A stretch of 64,000 bases of DNA, taken from Niastella populi. Lineage in GTDB: Bacteria > Bacteroidota > Bacteroidia > Chitinophagales > Chitinophagaceae. The notes under the pieces are model-generated. The model was not told the DNA's origin, ran no database searches, and was given only the letters and a program-made list of their open reading frames with translations. The stretch lies in the NCBI RefSeq assembly GCF_002078015.1, contig NZ_LWBP01000056.1, positions 1 through 64,000 on the forward strand. The letters run 5' to 3'. The translations under genes and the position numbers were made by a program. Positions 36,854 to 46,153 of this stretch are shown one piece after another (the first letter of the stretch is position 1; every line of letters begins with the position of its first letter).

Positions 36854-37744
36854 ATGAACACGGAGAACCTGCACCAGCCGTTTGAGATCGTTTATAAAGA
36901 AACAGACGAATGTCTTAAACCGGCACACAAGCATAACTTCTTTGAACTGGTTTACATTATCGATGGCAGCGGCACACACTGCATAAACAAGAACAGGTTC
37001 GAATATCGTAACGGACATTTGTTTTTACTTACGCCGCAAGATTCACATAAACTGACAGTTAAAACAACCACGAAATTTTTCCTGATCCGCTTCAATGATA
37101 TTTATTTCAAATCACAGAACGAACAGGCCAATACGCAGGAAAGTGAATGGATAAAAAAACTGGAGTTTATTTTTCATAATACCACGCACTCACCCGGATG
37201 TATTTTAAAAGGCATGAACGACCGGGTATTGGTGAAGGCGTTGATTGACGGCCTTATAAAAGAGCATATCAATAAAGAGCCTTATCACCAGGAGATCATT
37301 CACCAGATGGTAAATACGGTGATCTCCATTGTAGCGCGCAACCTGTATATAAAAGTGCCCAACAAAATGAAGTATGATTCAAATAACGATGCCACTACAT
37401 TAAAGATCATTCATTATGTACAGGCCAATATTTATAAACCCGAATTACTGAAGGCAGAACAAATTGCCAACAACTTTCAGATCTCGGTCAATTACCTCAG
37501 CGAGTATTTTAAAAAACATACCGGCGAAACCTTACAGAACTATATTACCAACTACAAATTAAAACTGGTAGAAACAAGATTGCTGCACAGCGATATGCGT
37601 ATTAACGAGATTGCCTTTGAATTACATTTTACCGATGAAAGCCATTTGAACCGCATCTTTAAAAAGTACAAAGGCATTAGCCCAACCGGCTTCCGCAAAC
37701 AGGTACTGTTTGACAGGAAAACGATGGTAGCGGCTACTGCTTAA
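36854..37744 (+). CDS. AraC family transcriptional regulator divergent from the efflux operon
   Basis: A cupin-type sensor region lies at about residues 10-95 (KPAHKHNFFELVYIIDGSG) and two C-terminal helix-turn-helix motifs at about 195-290 (ANNFQISVNYLSEYFKKHTG and AFELHFTDESHLNRIFKKYK). The start is the ATG at 36854; a TTG nine codons upstream has no support. A near-consensus TACTTTTA box lies just before the ATG. Divergence from tolC suggests it controls the pump and perhaps the MFS gene downstream. Confidence 0.88.
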   Translation: MNTENLHQPFEIVYKETDECLKPAHKHNFFELVYIIDGSGTHCINKNRFEYRNGHLFLLTPQDSHKLTVKTTTKFFLIRFNDIYFKSQNEQANTQESEWIKKLEFIFHNTTHSPGCILKGMNDRVLVKALIDGLIKEHINKEPYHQEIIHQMVNTVISIVARNLYIKVPNKMKYDSNNDATTLKIIHYVQANIYKPELLKAEQIANNFQISVNYLSEYFKKHTGETLQNYITNYKLKLVETRLLHSDMRINEIAFELHFTDESHLNRIFKKYKGISPTGFRKQVLFDRKTMVAATA

Positions 37745-37841
37745 AACCGTTACAGGTTTCAGGGCCGTTTTCAATGTATTCCCTGCAGCATGCAACAGGA
37801 CCTTAAACAATTGATTGAACAACAAATCTCGTTATTCCATT

Positions 37842-38984
37842 ATGTCGAGCGATTCTCCGCGTAAGCACCGTATAGCTACGGCCGTTTTCTTTTTCGTTTC
37901 CGGCTTTGGATTCTCTTCCTGGGCCTCGCGCATCCCTACCATTCAACAGAAATTACATTTAAGTGAAGGCGAACTGGGCGGCGTTTTGTTCGCCCTGCCG
38001 GCCGGGCTGATGTGTACCCTGCCCATTACCGGTAATTTGTTACGCCGGTTCAGCAGCCGGTATATCATGATGACGGGCGCCATTCTTTTCAACCTTATGT
38101 TGTGCCTGGTAGGTTTTGCATCGGCCACCTGGCAGCTGGTACTGCTGTTATTCTTTTTTGGCTGCTCGCGTAACCTCTTCAATATTTCGGCCAATGCGCA
38201 ATCGATAGGCGTACAAAAATTGTATGACCGCTCTATTATTGCCACGTTTCATGGCATCTGGAGTGTGGCCGGTTTTGCTGCGGCTTCCATAGGGTCCGTG
38301 GTCGTTTCCTTAAGCATTGCGCCTTCCTGGCATTTTCTTGCCGTATGTATTGTTTTATCGGGTTTGTGTATTTTCTTTTTCAAAGACACCGTGCACCAAC
38401 AACCACAGCCGCACGAGCGGCTTCAAAGATCAAAATTCAGGATCCCGGAAAAAGCATTGCTGAAACTGGGTTTCATTTGTTTTGCCGCCATGGCCATTGA
38501 AGGAACGATGTACGACTGGAGCGCTATCTATTTGAAAAAGGCAGTACATGCCTCGAAGGGAATGGCTGCGGCCGGTTATGCGATATATATGGTGGCCATG
38601 ATGCTCGGCCGTTTTACCGGCGACAGGCTGGCCAACAGCATCGGCGTAAAACCCATGTTGAAATACAGCGGCCTTTTTATTTTGTCTGGTTTACTGTTGG
38701 CCGCGGTTTTACCTTACACCGTTGCCACCGCGCTTGGTTTTATGATGACGGGGTTTGGCGTGTCGTGTGTGGTGCCGATGGTGTTCAGCATGGCAGGTAA
38801 AATAAAACATATGAGCGGCGGACCGGCCATTGCCGGCGTTTCTACCATTGGCTATTTTGGCTTTCTGATCGTACCGCCTACCGTTGGTTTTATTGCAGAA
38901 GCTTTCAACCTGCGCTGGTCTATTGCGCTGATCGCTTTATTTGGTGCGCTGATCACCTGGCTGGTAAGTGAAATGGAGGAATAA
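37842..38984 (+). CDS. MFS transporter (YbjJ-like)
   Basis: A 380-residue major facilitator with twelve predicted membrane segments. The first, VFFFVSGFGFSSWASRIP, and the segment LSEGELGGVLFALPAGLM resemble the YbjJ group. The MFS loop motif between helices 2 and 3 appears as NLLRRFSSRYIMM. The ATG at 37842 was taken because the nine codons upstream from a TTG have no homology. It follows the AraC gene by 97 bases, so co-transcription is possible. Substrate unknown. Confidence 0.87.
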   Translation: MSSDSPRKHRIATAVFFFVSGFGFSSWASRIPTIQQKLHLSEGELGGVLFALPAGLMCTLPITGNLLRRFSSRYIMMTGAILFNLMLCLVGFASATWQLVLLLFFFGCSRNLFNISANAQSIGVQKLYDRSIIATFHGIWSVAGFAAASIGSVVVSLSIAPSWHFLAVCIVLSGLCIFFFKDTVHQQPQPHERLQRSKFRIPEKALLKLGFICFAAMAIEGTMYDWSAIYLKKAVHASKGMAAAGYAIYMVAMMLGRFTGDRLANSIGVKPMLKYSGLFILSGLLLAAVLPYTVATALGFMMTGFGVSCVVPMVFSMAGKIKHMSGGPAIAGVSTIGYFGFLIVPPTVGFIAEAFNLRWSIALIALFGALITWLVSEMEE

Positions 38985-39046
38985 CAGTTCACAGTTCATA
39001 GTTCTTAGTTCATAGTTCTTAGTTTATAGTTCTTAGTTTGATGTTC
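38983..39046. repeat. AGTTCATAGTTCTTAG word array after the MFS gene
   Basis: At least seven words of the type AGTTCTT/AGTTCAT/AGTTTAT follow the MFS stop codon. No inverted arm is evident here. Confidence 0.75.
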
Positions 39047-39097
39047 AGGGGTCAGGAAAAATGCATGCCCCCGGGAAAAAGACACTACCCGGTATAC

Positions 39098-39138
39098 AAA
39101 AAAACAGGGCACAGGTATTACGCCTGTGCCCTGTTTTG
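39098..39138. terminator. Bidirectional terminator between convergent MFS and chitinase genes
   Basis: ACAGGGCACAGG (39104-39115) and CCTGTGCCCTGT (39123-39134) are perfect 12-bp arms, flanked by an A-run on the left and a T-run on the right. Confidence 0.85.
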
Positions 39139-39260
39139 TGATCCCGGGCTCTTCTGCCTGTGTGTAGCTATGAGCCGGGTCTGCTTTGGATATTGGATCC
39201 TGAACTTATATGCTAAAGTCCGGCTCTTGTACCTTAACCCAGGTCAATTGAGCCTTCGTT

Positions 39261-42200
39261 TTATAATTTCACCAAACGGGTAATGCTTACAGTACCGGTT
39301 TTCTTATTGGTGATGCGAACGATCCAGATCCCTTTTGTAAGGTTTCCTGTTACGATAGAGATGCTGTTTACACCAGTAACAGAAGCTGTGAAGGAACGGC
39401 TGCTTACCGCATAACCACGCGCACTTTGTACTTCTACAACCAGCTGATCACCGGCTTCTGCATACTTCAACACCTGTGCTGTGCTACCCGTGATGGGGTT
39501 AGGCACAACTGAAGCACCGCCAACGGTAGTTGCCATATCGGTTGCTACAGTCCGCTGCGAAGAAGCACTGCAGGCGCCTAATGGCTTCCACCACCAGTCA
39601 GCCGTTCCGGGTGTTACGTTGTATAAGGAATTCGACAAACTTTCATACAGGTTACCATTGTAAGTTACCTTGTCGCCCGCATTGTAAATTTTGGGGTAAG
39701 GCTGGTATTCAGAAACACCTGCGCAATTACCGGTATTACCGCCTGTTCCAACAGTGATGGTTACACCAGCTGAAGTGGTAGCAGCGCCGCTGTTATCTGT
39801 CGCTTTGGCTGTGATGGTATATGTGCCGCCAGCTACGTTGGTCCAGGTATAGCTGTAAGGCGATGCGGTAACTTCACCCAGTTTGGTACCGCCATTAAAG
39901 AACTCTACTTTGCTTACGCTGCCATCGGCATCGCTTGCAGTAGCTGAAATGGTAACTGTTGCAGGGGCTGAGAAAGTAGCGCCTGAAGCAGGTGAAGTAA
40001 GCGTTACAACAGGAGCATTGCCGTTACCGCTGCCGCTACAATCACTGATGTATTTCCATACTTTACCATCGCCAACATTTACATCAGGCTGTTCGTTTTG
40101 TGTCCACCATTTAGCTTCATAGATCTTATTGGCATATACTACCTGTTTGCCACTGAGGTAAACACCTGAAGCGGTCCAGGCTTCGATACCATTACAACCC
40201 GTGCCGGTACCGGTTCCTACTGTGATCGTTACCGCTGAAGAAGTGGCAACAGCTCCGCCGTTGTCAGTTGCTTTTGCAGTAAGTGTATAAGTTCCGTTCG
40301 ACACATTGCCCCAGGTATAGCTGTATGGAGCCGAAGTAGCTTCACCCAGTTTGGTACCGCCATTGAAGAACTCAACTTTGGTTACGCTGCCATTGACATC
40401 ACTTGCATTTGCGGTGATAGTTACCGTAGCAGGACTGGTGAAGGTTGCATTATTGGCAGGTGAAGTAATGTTCACCGTTGGCGGATTGTTTCCACCTGTG
40501 TTGCCAAAGAAATAATCATAGTAATTATTGGCGAACTCATCGCCATTGGCTTTGTCCCAGTTAACACTCCAGGTCATAATGCCTCTCAGTCCGGGATAAC
40601 CGCCGCTTGATTTTCTCATTATATAACCACCACCAAATGAGGTTCCTTTGGTGAGGTAATCCAGGGCTTTCTTCACATTGGCCGGCGTTGTGTAACCTGA
40701 GCCGGCAGCTGAAGGTTGTGCCGGTAAACCAAAGGCTACCTGGTCTTCACGTAATGCGGGGAAGGTCTGGCTGGTGCCGGCTACCGGGAAACCATGCAGC
40801 AACATTTCAGTCATTGCTACAATGAAATCGGCAGTGCTTGAAGTGTAGTTCTTATTGTCCATACCCGTCATTGGACCGGTATTATACAACTGCGGATGTA
40901 TGAACGTAAGTTCATTACGCAAACCATAGATCAATGGCAGGTAAGCGCCCACCAGTGGTGAATAGGTAGAAGCATAGGCAGCCTGCACATAATAGGTTTC
41001 AGGAGCCATGGTAAGCCAGCAGTCTTTACCCTGTCCTTTGCGGTAATTGATGATCTCTTTACAACCGGCGATCAGGTTCACTACTTTGGCGGTAGTTGGC
41101 GCCATGAAGTTATTATCGCCATTGTCAAGCACGAGGTTAGAACCGCCTTCGAGGTCGATATCGAATCCATCGAAATTGTACGCGTCGATTATCGACTTCA
41201 TTGAATTTACGAAAGCGGTTTTTGCCGCTGCTGTGCTCAACACCAGGTGTCCGTTCTCACCACCCAGCGACAACAATACTTTTCTTCCCTGTGACTGCAG
41301 GGTTAAGATATCAGCTTTGAAATCGGCTACTGATGTGCCTTCCGGAGTAAAACTGATGGTTGCATTATCCGATGCACTCACCCCGAAAGCTATTTGTATT
41401 ACATTGAATTTAGGATTCACATCGCGCAAACGGATGTAAGGCGGCGTACCGGAAACAGTACCCCAGTTATGCCAGTAACCTACGATCACCTTTCCGCTGT
41501 TGTTTCCCGGGTTATTACCATTAACGGTCACTGCTACTGCAGATGAAGTGGTAGTAGCGCCTGCATTATCGGTAGCTACTGCAGTTACTGAATAGCTGCC
41601 TGCGGCTACATTGTTCCAGGTAACCGAGTAAGGCGCCGATGCGTCACTGCCCAGGCTGATGCCGCCACTAAAGAATTCCACTTTTGAAACGGTTCCATCG
41701 GCATCTGCTGCATTGGCCGTAAAAGTAATGCCGGCAGGTGCGGTGTACGTGCTGTTGTTGGCAGGTGCGGTGATAGATACCGTTGGCGGAATATTGCCAG
41801 GCGTGCTGCCATTGGCAAACACCTGGTTGATCTTGTTCACCAGTTTCGATTTGGTGTTTGGACAAAAGATCAGTTTTCCTTTAGCTACGGTACTGCTGGT
41901 CATATCGGTCATGTCGGCATATACCTGCCAAACGATAACACCGGCAAGCCCCTGGTCTTTTATGTACTGGGCCTTCGCTTCAATAGATCTTTCGTTATCA
42001 TAGCTCAGGAAATAATTGCCTTTCGTTTTGTAAGGCACTTTCGCATTATCATCCCAATGTTCGGTCCAGCCCGAACCGCTGCCTGTAGCCTGCAAAATAT
42101 AACCGTAAGAAGGCGTACCATCCCACAGGTCTTTTTGCCAGTTGGCGTAATCGGCGCAGGTTTGAATGGGCCCGTCGGGCTGAACAGTTTCGGCACGTTT

Positions 42201-43343
42201 TGTTGTAGGAGCGTTCACTGCAGCAGTACCGCTACACACAACGCCTCTGCCATAAAAAGGAGCGCCAAGTGTTACCTTGCTCATATTGATGCCAAGGTTT
42301 TTGATGCCCTGTACGGTTCCGTTCAATGAAAAGCCCTGGTATTCCATACCGGGGTAATCGTACAACGGCGCGTTATGCCCGGCCTTGTTGCTCCAGCCGC
42401 CATTATAATCATACGTCATCATGTTCATGTAGTTGAGCACGGCGTTCATACGGGTCCATGGGAAACCCTGTAATTTCGACGGCGTAGCGGAAAAACATGA
42501 AGTGATCAGTTTACTGCTTCCGATAGCTGCACGTACTTCCTCGAGCAGGGTAGCGAAGTTGTTGTAGTCGGCCGTGCTGTAACGCTCGATATTCATACCG
42601 GGGTCGTTGGGATATTCCCAGTCGAAATCGATGCCATCGAAGCCCAATGCGATCAGGTCTTTACAGTTGGCAACGAACTTTGCTCTTTTTGCTGCATCGA
42701 CTGCCACTTCGGGATAGTGTTTACACATGCTCCAGCCACCGATAGAAGCCATTACTTTCACTCCTTTCGAATGTGCCAGCTCGAGCAAACCGGGCGCACC
42801 ACCCTGTTTATGCACTGCCAGTGGGAAATTACCGGTTTTGCCGGTATTCACATTCTTCCAGCCGGCGCCTTCATTCCGATAGCCCTGGCTGTAAGCATAA
42901 CTGCCATCGGAGATATAGTACAGTGTTTCCAGCTCACCGTACAACAGGTACAGGTCCCAGCTGCTGTAAATATCATCATTCAATAAGGCAGCCGGCGCCT
43001 GCACCGCACCTACCTGATAAATGTTCTTATTACGAAAATCACCACTATGCAGTGAACCGTCCTGGGCAACGCCAAAGAACGAAAAGTTCAGGATAGTGTA
43101 CTGGGAATAATCCACATTCAAATGGTTAAACCCGCCTTTGGGAACGAGGTTCGCCACCTCTTTCCAGGCATCCCATTGGGTAATATAACCAATAACCTGT
43201 TTGTTGTGCTGGGCCGTTGTGGCCGGCACCGAAGGACTCACCTGCGCATAGCCGGTGGAGAACAAACAAAATAAAACAGCCAGATGAACATACTGCAAAA
43301 AACGCCAGGGGCGGCTTTTGCGATGGGTAGACAACGCTTTCAT
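39261..43343 (-). CDS. T9SS-secreted chitinase with two GH18 domains and two CBM5/12 domains
   Basis: Numbering is from the longer open frame at 43400; I place the start at the ATG 43343 (MKALSTHRK) before the signal peptide. Order: GH18 domain (about 65-520) with intact DGIDFDWE (255-262), Ig-like Big_9 domain (about 540-635), second GH18 domain (about 640-965) with intact DGFDIDLE, Ig-like domain, CBM5/12 chitin-binding domain (aromatic KWWTQNEQPD), Ig-like domain, second CBM5/12 (TADWWWKPLG), and a type A T9SS sorting domain. The layout matches the Flavobacterium johnsoniae ChiA type, in which one GH18 is exo- and the other endo-acting. The product should be secreted and act on crystalline chitin. 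Confidence 0.93.
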   Translation of the reverse strand: MKALSTHRKSRPWRFLQYVHLAVLFCLFSTGYAQVSPSVPATTAQHNKQVIGYITQWDAWKEVANLVPKGGFNHLNVDYSQYTILNFSFFGVAQDGSLHSGDFRNKNIYQVGAVQAPAALLNDDIYSSWDLYLLYGELETLYYISDGSYAYSQGYRNEGAGWKNVNTGKTGNFPLAVHKQGGAPGLLELAHSKGVKVMASIGGWSMCKHYPEVAVDAAKRAKFVANCKDLIALGFDGIDFDWEYPNDPGMNIERYSTADYNNFATLLEEVRAAIGSSKLITSCFSATPSKLQGFPWTRMNAVLNYMNMMTYDYNGGWSNKAGHNAPLYDYPGMEYQGFSLNGTVQGIKNLGINMSKVTLGAPFYGRGVVCSGTAAVNAPTTKRAETVQPDGPIQTCADYANWQKDLWDGTPSYGYILQATGSGSGWTEHWDDNAKVPYKTKGNYFLSYDNERSIEAKAQYIKDQGLAGVIVWQVYADMTDMTSSTVAKGKLIFCPNTKSKLVNKINQVFANGSTPGNIPPTVSITAPANNSTYTAPAGITFTANAADADGTVSKVEFFSGGISLGSDASAPYSVTWNNVAAGSYSVTAVATDNAGATTTSSAVAVTVNGNNPGNNSGKVIVGYWHNWGTVSGTPPYIRLRDVNPKFNVIQIAFGVSASDNATISFTPEGTSVADFKADILTLQSQGRKVLLSLGGENGHLVLSTAAAKTAFVNSMKSIIDAYNFDGFDIDLEGGSNLVLDNGDNNFMAPTTAKVVNLIAGCKEIINYRKGQGKDCWLTMAPETYYVQAAYASTYSPLVGAYLPLIYGLRNELTFIHPQLYNTGPMTGMDNKNYTSSTADFIVAMTEMLLHGFPVAGTSQTFPALREDQVAFGLPAQPSAAGSGYTTPANVKKALDYLTKGTSFGGGYIMRKSSGGYPGLRGIMTWSVNWDKANGDEFANNYYDYFFGNTGGNNPPTVNITSPANNATFTSPATVTITANASDVNGSVTKVEFFNGGTKLGEATSAPYSYTWGNVSNGTYTLTAKATDNGGAVATSSAVTITVGTGTGTGCNGIEAWTASGVYLSGKQVVYANKIYEAKWWTQNEQPDVNVGDGKVWKYISDCSGSGNGNAPVVTLTSPASGATFSAPATVTISATASDADGSVSKVEFFNGGTKLGEVTASPYSYTWTNVAGGTYTITAKATDNSGAATTSAGVTITVGTGGNTGNCAGVSEYQPYPKIYNAGDKVTYNGNLYESLSNSLYNVTPGTADWWWKPLGACSASSQRTVATDMATTVGGASVVPNPITGSTAQVLKYAEAGDQLVVEVQSARGYAVSSRSFTASVTGVNSISIVTGNLTKGIWIVRITNKKTGTVSITRLVKL

Positions 43344-43437
43344 ACTGTAACGCAATTTTTGATTAACAATACATACATGATTATGAACGATAAAAGACAT
43401 TAATTGATCCTCCCTGATACAATGGATCCTTAACGGT

Positions 43438-43800
43438 TCTTACAGAAAGCTGCAAGCTGCAAACAAATACAGCTACATACTACAATACAGCTAAACGCTG
43501 ATCGCTTAAGGCCGAACGCTCCACTCCGTATTTTCAAAGCTCAAAACTGATAGTAACAGCGTTGCATGTTAACTGTAAGTACATAGCTCCGCCTGCTTCA
43601 CCAGTTTAACTGATGAATTGCATCACAAAGCATTGGCTCAATGAACCAATCGTTAAGGACTCAAAGAAATATGGAATGCTGAACTAACGGATGATGCTGC
43701 ATGCTCCGGTTTCCAGGCCAAAATCAGTGAAGAATACCGTAATTGTTCAGGCCCGGGCGTTAAGCCTTTAGCCTTAAGCGTTCAGCGTTTTGAAGAAGGT
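43438..43800. repeat. AAGCTGCAAGCTGC, AATACAGC and GCTTAAGGC word arrays
   Basis: Words of the AGCTGCA, AATACAGCTA and CTTAAGGCCGAACG types lie at 43440-43530, with relatives AGCCTTTAGCCTTAAGCG at 43765-43790. They lie at the left of a 1.3-kb gap (43344-44660) that carries no supported gene. Confidence 0.6.
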
Positions 43801-43954
43801 AATTAGTAAATTCAGTAATAAAGTTGCAGAAGCCGGATGCAAAGTAAAAGCTGTTTAAAACAATTTGCTTACGAAAGCGGTTTTATTTTTTTCCACAATG
43901 TCGGTTGCCGTTATACTTCTATTGATAATCATAATAGAATATATTTTTAGATTT

Positions 43955-44042
43955 ACTGATTTCGGAATTTTGAGATTTGTTTATTATGCTAAACTCAATG
44001 AAATCTCAAAATCCCTCAATCTCAAAATCAGAGATCTAAAGA
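43955..44042. repeat. ATTTTGAGATTT inverted words
   Basis: TCGGAATTTTGAGATTT is mirrored by AAATCTCAAAATCCCTCAATC and ATCTCAAAATCAGAG. The same word family follows the GH18 gene at 47776-47880. Confidence 0.6.
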
Positions 44043-44129
44043 ATTAGTACTACTAACAATGTGAATATCATTTTACCACCGTTATAATTATCGAGTAATT
44101 TTACTCTTTTTCATCATGATAATCATTTA

Positions 44130-44137
44130 TAGCTTTG
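44130..44137 (+). promoter_or_regulatory. Candidate -7 box in the GH16 upstream region
   Basis: TAGCTTTG matches TAnnTTTG exactly, with a T-rich CTTTTTC about 18 bases upstream. If used it would give the GH16 gene a 5' leader of about 515 bases. Confidence 0.3.
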
Positions 44138-44354
44138 AAATTCCAAAACGATTTAGCCATATGAGTAGTTTGGAGTGATTTTTGTCATCACCTTCTTCGC
44201 AGAAATCATTGATTGTAAGTAGTAATATAAGTTGAAGCAGCATCCCTTGGCACTAAGTGGGTTCAACCCACATCCCTGGCATCGTTTAGGAATACATTTT
44301 TTCCCCTTTCTTTTTTATTGCCGGCCCTAACCGGGTGGCATGGTCGTGTTTTCG

Positions 44355-44640
44355 GTTGCAGGTTACAGGTTGCAATGTAACCCGTTACCAAATAACAGGT
44401 TTATGGGTTGTGCATGCATGTTATGCGCATATCTGATGGGTATGAACACATGTGTTCTGCATTCACTATTCATCATAGACCATTCACCATTCATGACCCT
44501 CGCCCCGGGTAATACATTTCGCCAAATGCGTTATGCCGGCCCGTCTATTGTGCAAACCGTGCTAAGTGAAGCCGGGATCAGTAGTTCATTCCGCAAAGGG
44601 ATTTATTACCGGTTCACGATTCATGATTCACGACATTTTA
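44355..44640. repeat. GGTTACAGGTTGCA and CATTCACCATTCATG word arrays
   Basis: GGTTGCAGGTTACAGGTTGCA with AACCCGTTACC lies at 44355-44395, and ATTCACTATTCATCATAG with ATTCACCATTCATG at 44460-44495. CGATTCATGATTCACG follows near 44620. They lie directly before the GH16 gene. Confidence 0.6.
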
Positions 44641-44660
44641 AAACACCAAATACTTCCATT

Positions 44661-46124
44661 ATGAAGAAGCTTTTACCCGCATGTTTATTGTTGGGTGCGC
44701 TAACCACGCTACAAAAAAATGCCCAGGCTCAGAACTGGCAACTTGTATGGCAGGATGAATTTACCAACGGTATCAGTTCCGATTGGGTTTTTGAAACCGG
44801 TAACGGCAGCAGCGGCTGGGGTAATAACGAACTCGAGTATTACCGCCGCGAAAACGCAACTATCGAAAACGGCCAGTTGGTGATCACCGCCAAACGCGAA
44901 TCCTTCGGCGGCTTCAACTACACTTCAGCAAGAATGAAAACGCAGGGCAACAAGTCGTGGAAATACGGCAAGTTTGAAGCCCGCATCAAAATGCCTGCAT
45001 TTTCAGGTATCTGGCCTGCATTCTGGATGCTCGGCAACACTATTTCAGACCCGAACGTAGGCTGGCCCGCCTGCGGCGAGATCGACATTATGGAACACAT
45101 CAATGCCGAGAACCGCACCTATGGTACACCGCACTGGAGAGACCATAATAACAATTATGCCTCTTTCGGTGGTAATACCTTCTGCACCGTTACCGATTAC
45201 CACATCTACAGCGTTGAATGGGATGCGAATTACATCCGCTGGTTCCTCGACGGCGCCAAGTTCCATGAAATGTATATTGGCGGCGGCATTAACGGTACCA
45301 GTGAATTCCACGCCAATCACTTCCTGTTGCTGAATATGGCCGTTGGCGGTAACTGGCCCGGCTTCAACATCGACCTGAATGGTTTTCCTGCAAAAATGTA
45401 TGTCGACTACGTACGTGTTTACCAGGACGGCGGCGGCAACCCGAATCCTGTGGGTCAAACCATACAGGCTGAAAGCTTCACCGCTCAGTCGGGCGTGCAA
45501 ACCGAAACAACTACCGATGCAGGCGGCGGCAGCAATGTGGGCTGGATAGATGCCAACGACTGGATGGCTTATGGCGCTGTCACCTTCCCTACCACCGGAA
45601 CCTACAAAGTTGAATACCGTGTAGCCAGCCTGAATGGCGGTGGCCGTTTATCGTTAGACCTGAATGCAGGCGCTACGGTATTGGGTCAGCTCGATGTGCC
45701 TTCTACAGGCGGCTGGCAAAACTGGACCACTATATCACACAACGTACATATCAATGCAGGCACTTACAATCCCGGCATATTTGCAATCGCCGGCGGCTGG
45801 AACCTGAACTGGATCCGCTTTACACCAGTGGGCACAGCACGCGTTGCTTCCAATACAGATATGGTGAATAACCTCATCGATAACTCAGTGCAATCAGGGA
45901 AAGGTTTTACTATTTATCCTAACCCGGTTCAGCAAAAACTGAACATCCTCAGCAGCGAATCTTTGATCGGTGGCCTTATCCGCATCTTCGATATCAGCGG
46001 AAGACAGGTTATTACCGCACGCCCGGCCAGCAATAACATAGATGTATCATCACTGGCGCCTGGTGTATATACACTGGTATTCATCAAAGGCAAAACAAAG
46101 ATCACCTCAGCGTTCATTAAATAG
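44661..46124 (+). CDS. GH16 endo-beta-1,3-glucanase with CBM6 and T9SS tail
   Basis: A secreted laminarinase-type enzyme that hydrolyses beta-1,3-(1,6)-glucans such as those of fungal walls. A signal peptide follows the ATG at 44661 (MKKLLPACLLLGAL). The open frame continues 107 codons upstream through word arrays and is not coding there. The GH16 domain covers about residues 25-265, with catalytic Glu140 and Glu145 in GEIDIMEHI. A CBM6 domain (about 275-395) starts IQAESFTAQSGVQTE. The C-terminal sorting domain (about 415-487) contains FTIYPNPVQQKLNI. It is followed after 29 bases by a GH18 gene with a near-identical CBM6 and tail. Confidence 0.93.
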   Translation: MKKLLPACLLLGALTTLQKNAQAQNWQLVWQDEFTNGISSDWVFETGNGSSGWGNNELEYYRRENATIENGQLVITAKRESFGGFNYTSARMKTQGNKSWKYGKFEARIKMPAFSGIWPAFWMLGNTISDPNVGWPACGEIDIMEHINAENRTYGTPHWRDHNNNYASFGGNTFCTVTDYHIYSVEWDANYIRWFLDGAKFHEMYIGGGINGTSEFHANHFLLLNMAVGGNWPGFNIDLNGFPAKMYVDYVRVYQDGGGNPNPVGQTIQAESFTAQSGVQTETTTDAGGGSNVGWIDANDWMAYGAVTFPTTGTYKVEYRVASLNGGGRLSLDLNAGATVLGQLDVPSTGGWQNWTTISHNVHINAGTYNPGIFAIAGGWNLNWIRFTPVGTARVASNTDMVNNLIDNSVQSGKGFTIYPNPVQQKLNILSSESLIGGLIRIFDISGRQVITARPASNNIDVSSLAPGVYTLVFIKGKTKITSAFIK

Positions 46125-46153
46125 ATCTGCTAACCGTGTAAAAACCAAGTATC

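Noticed and set aside
43865-44047. 60-residue ORF with hydrophobic N-terminus
   Set aside because: Its second half is the inverted ATTTTGAGATTT element, and the hydrophobic run comes from AT-rich sequence. No sign of coding use.
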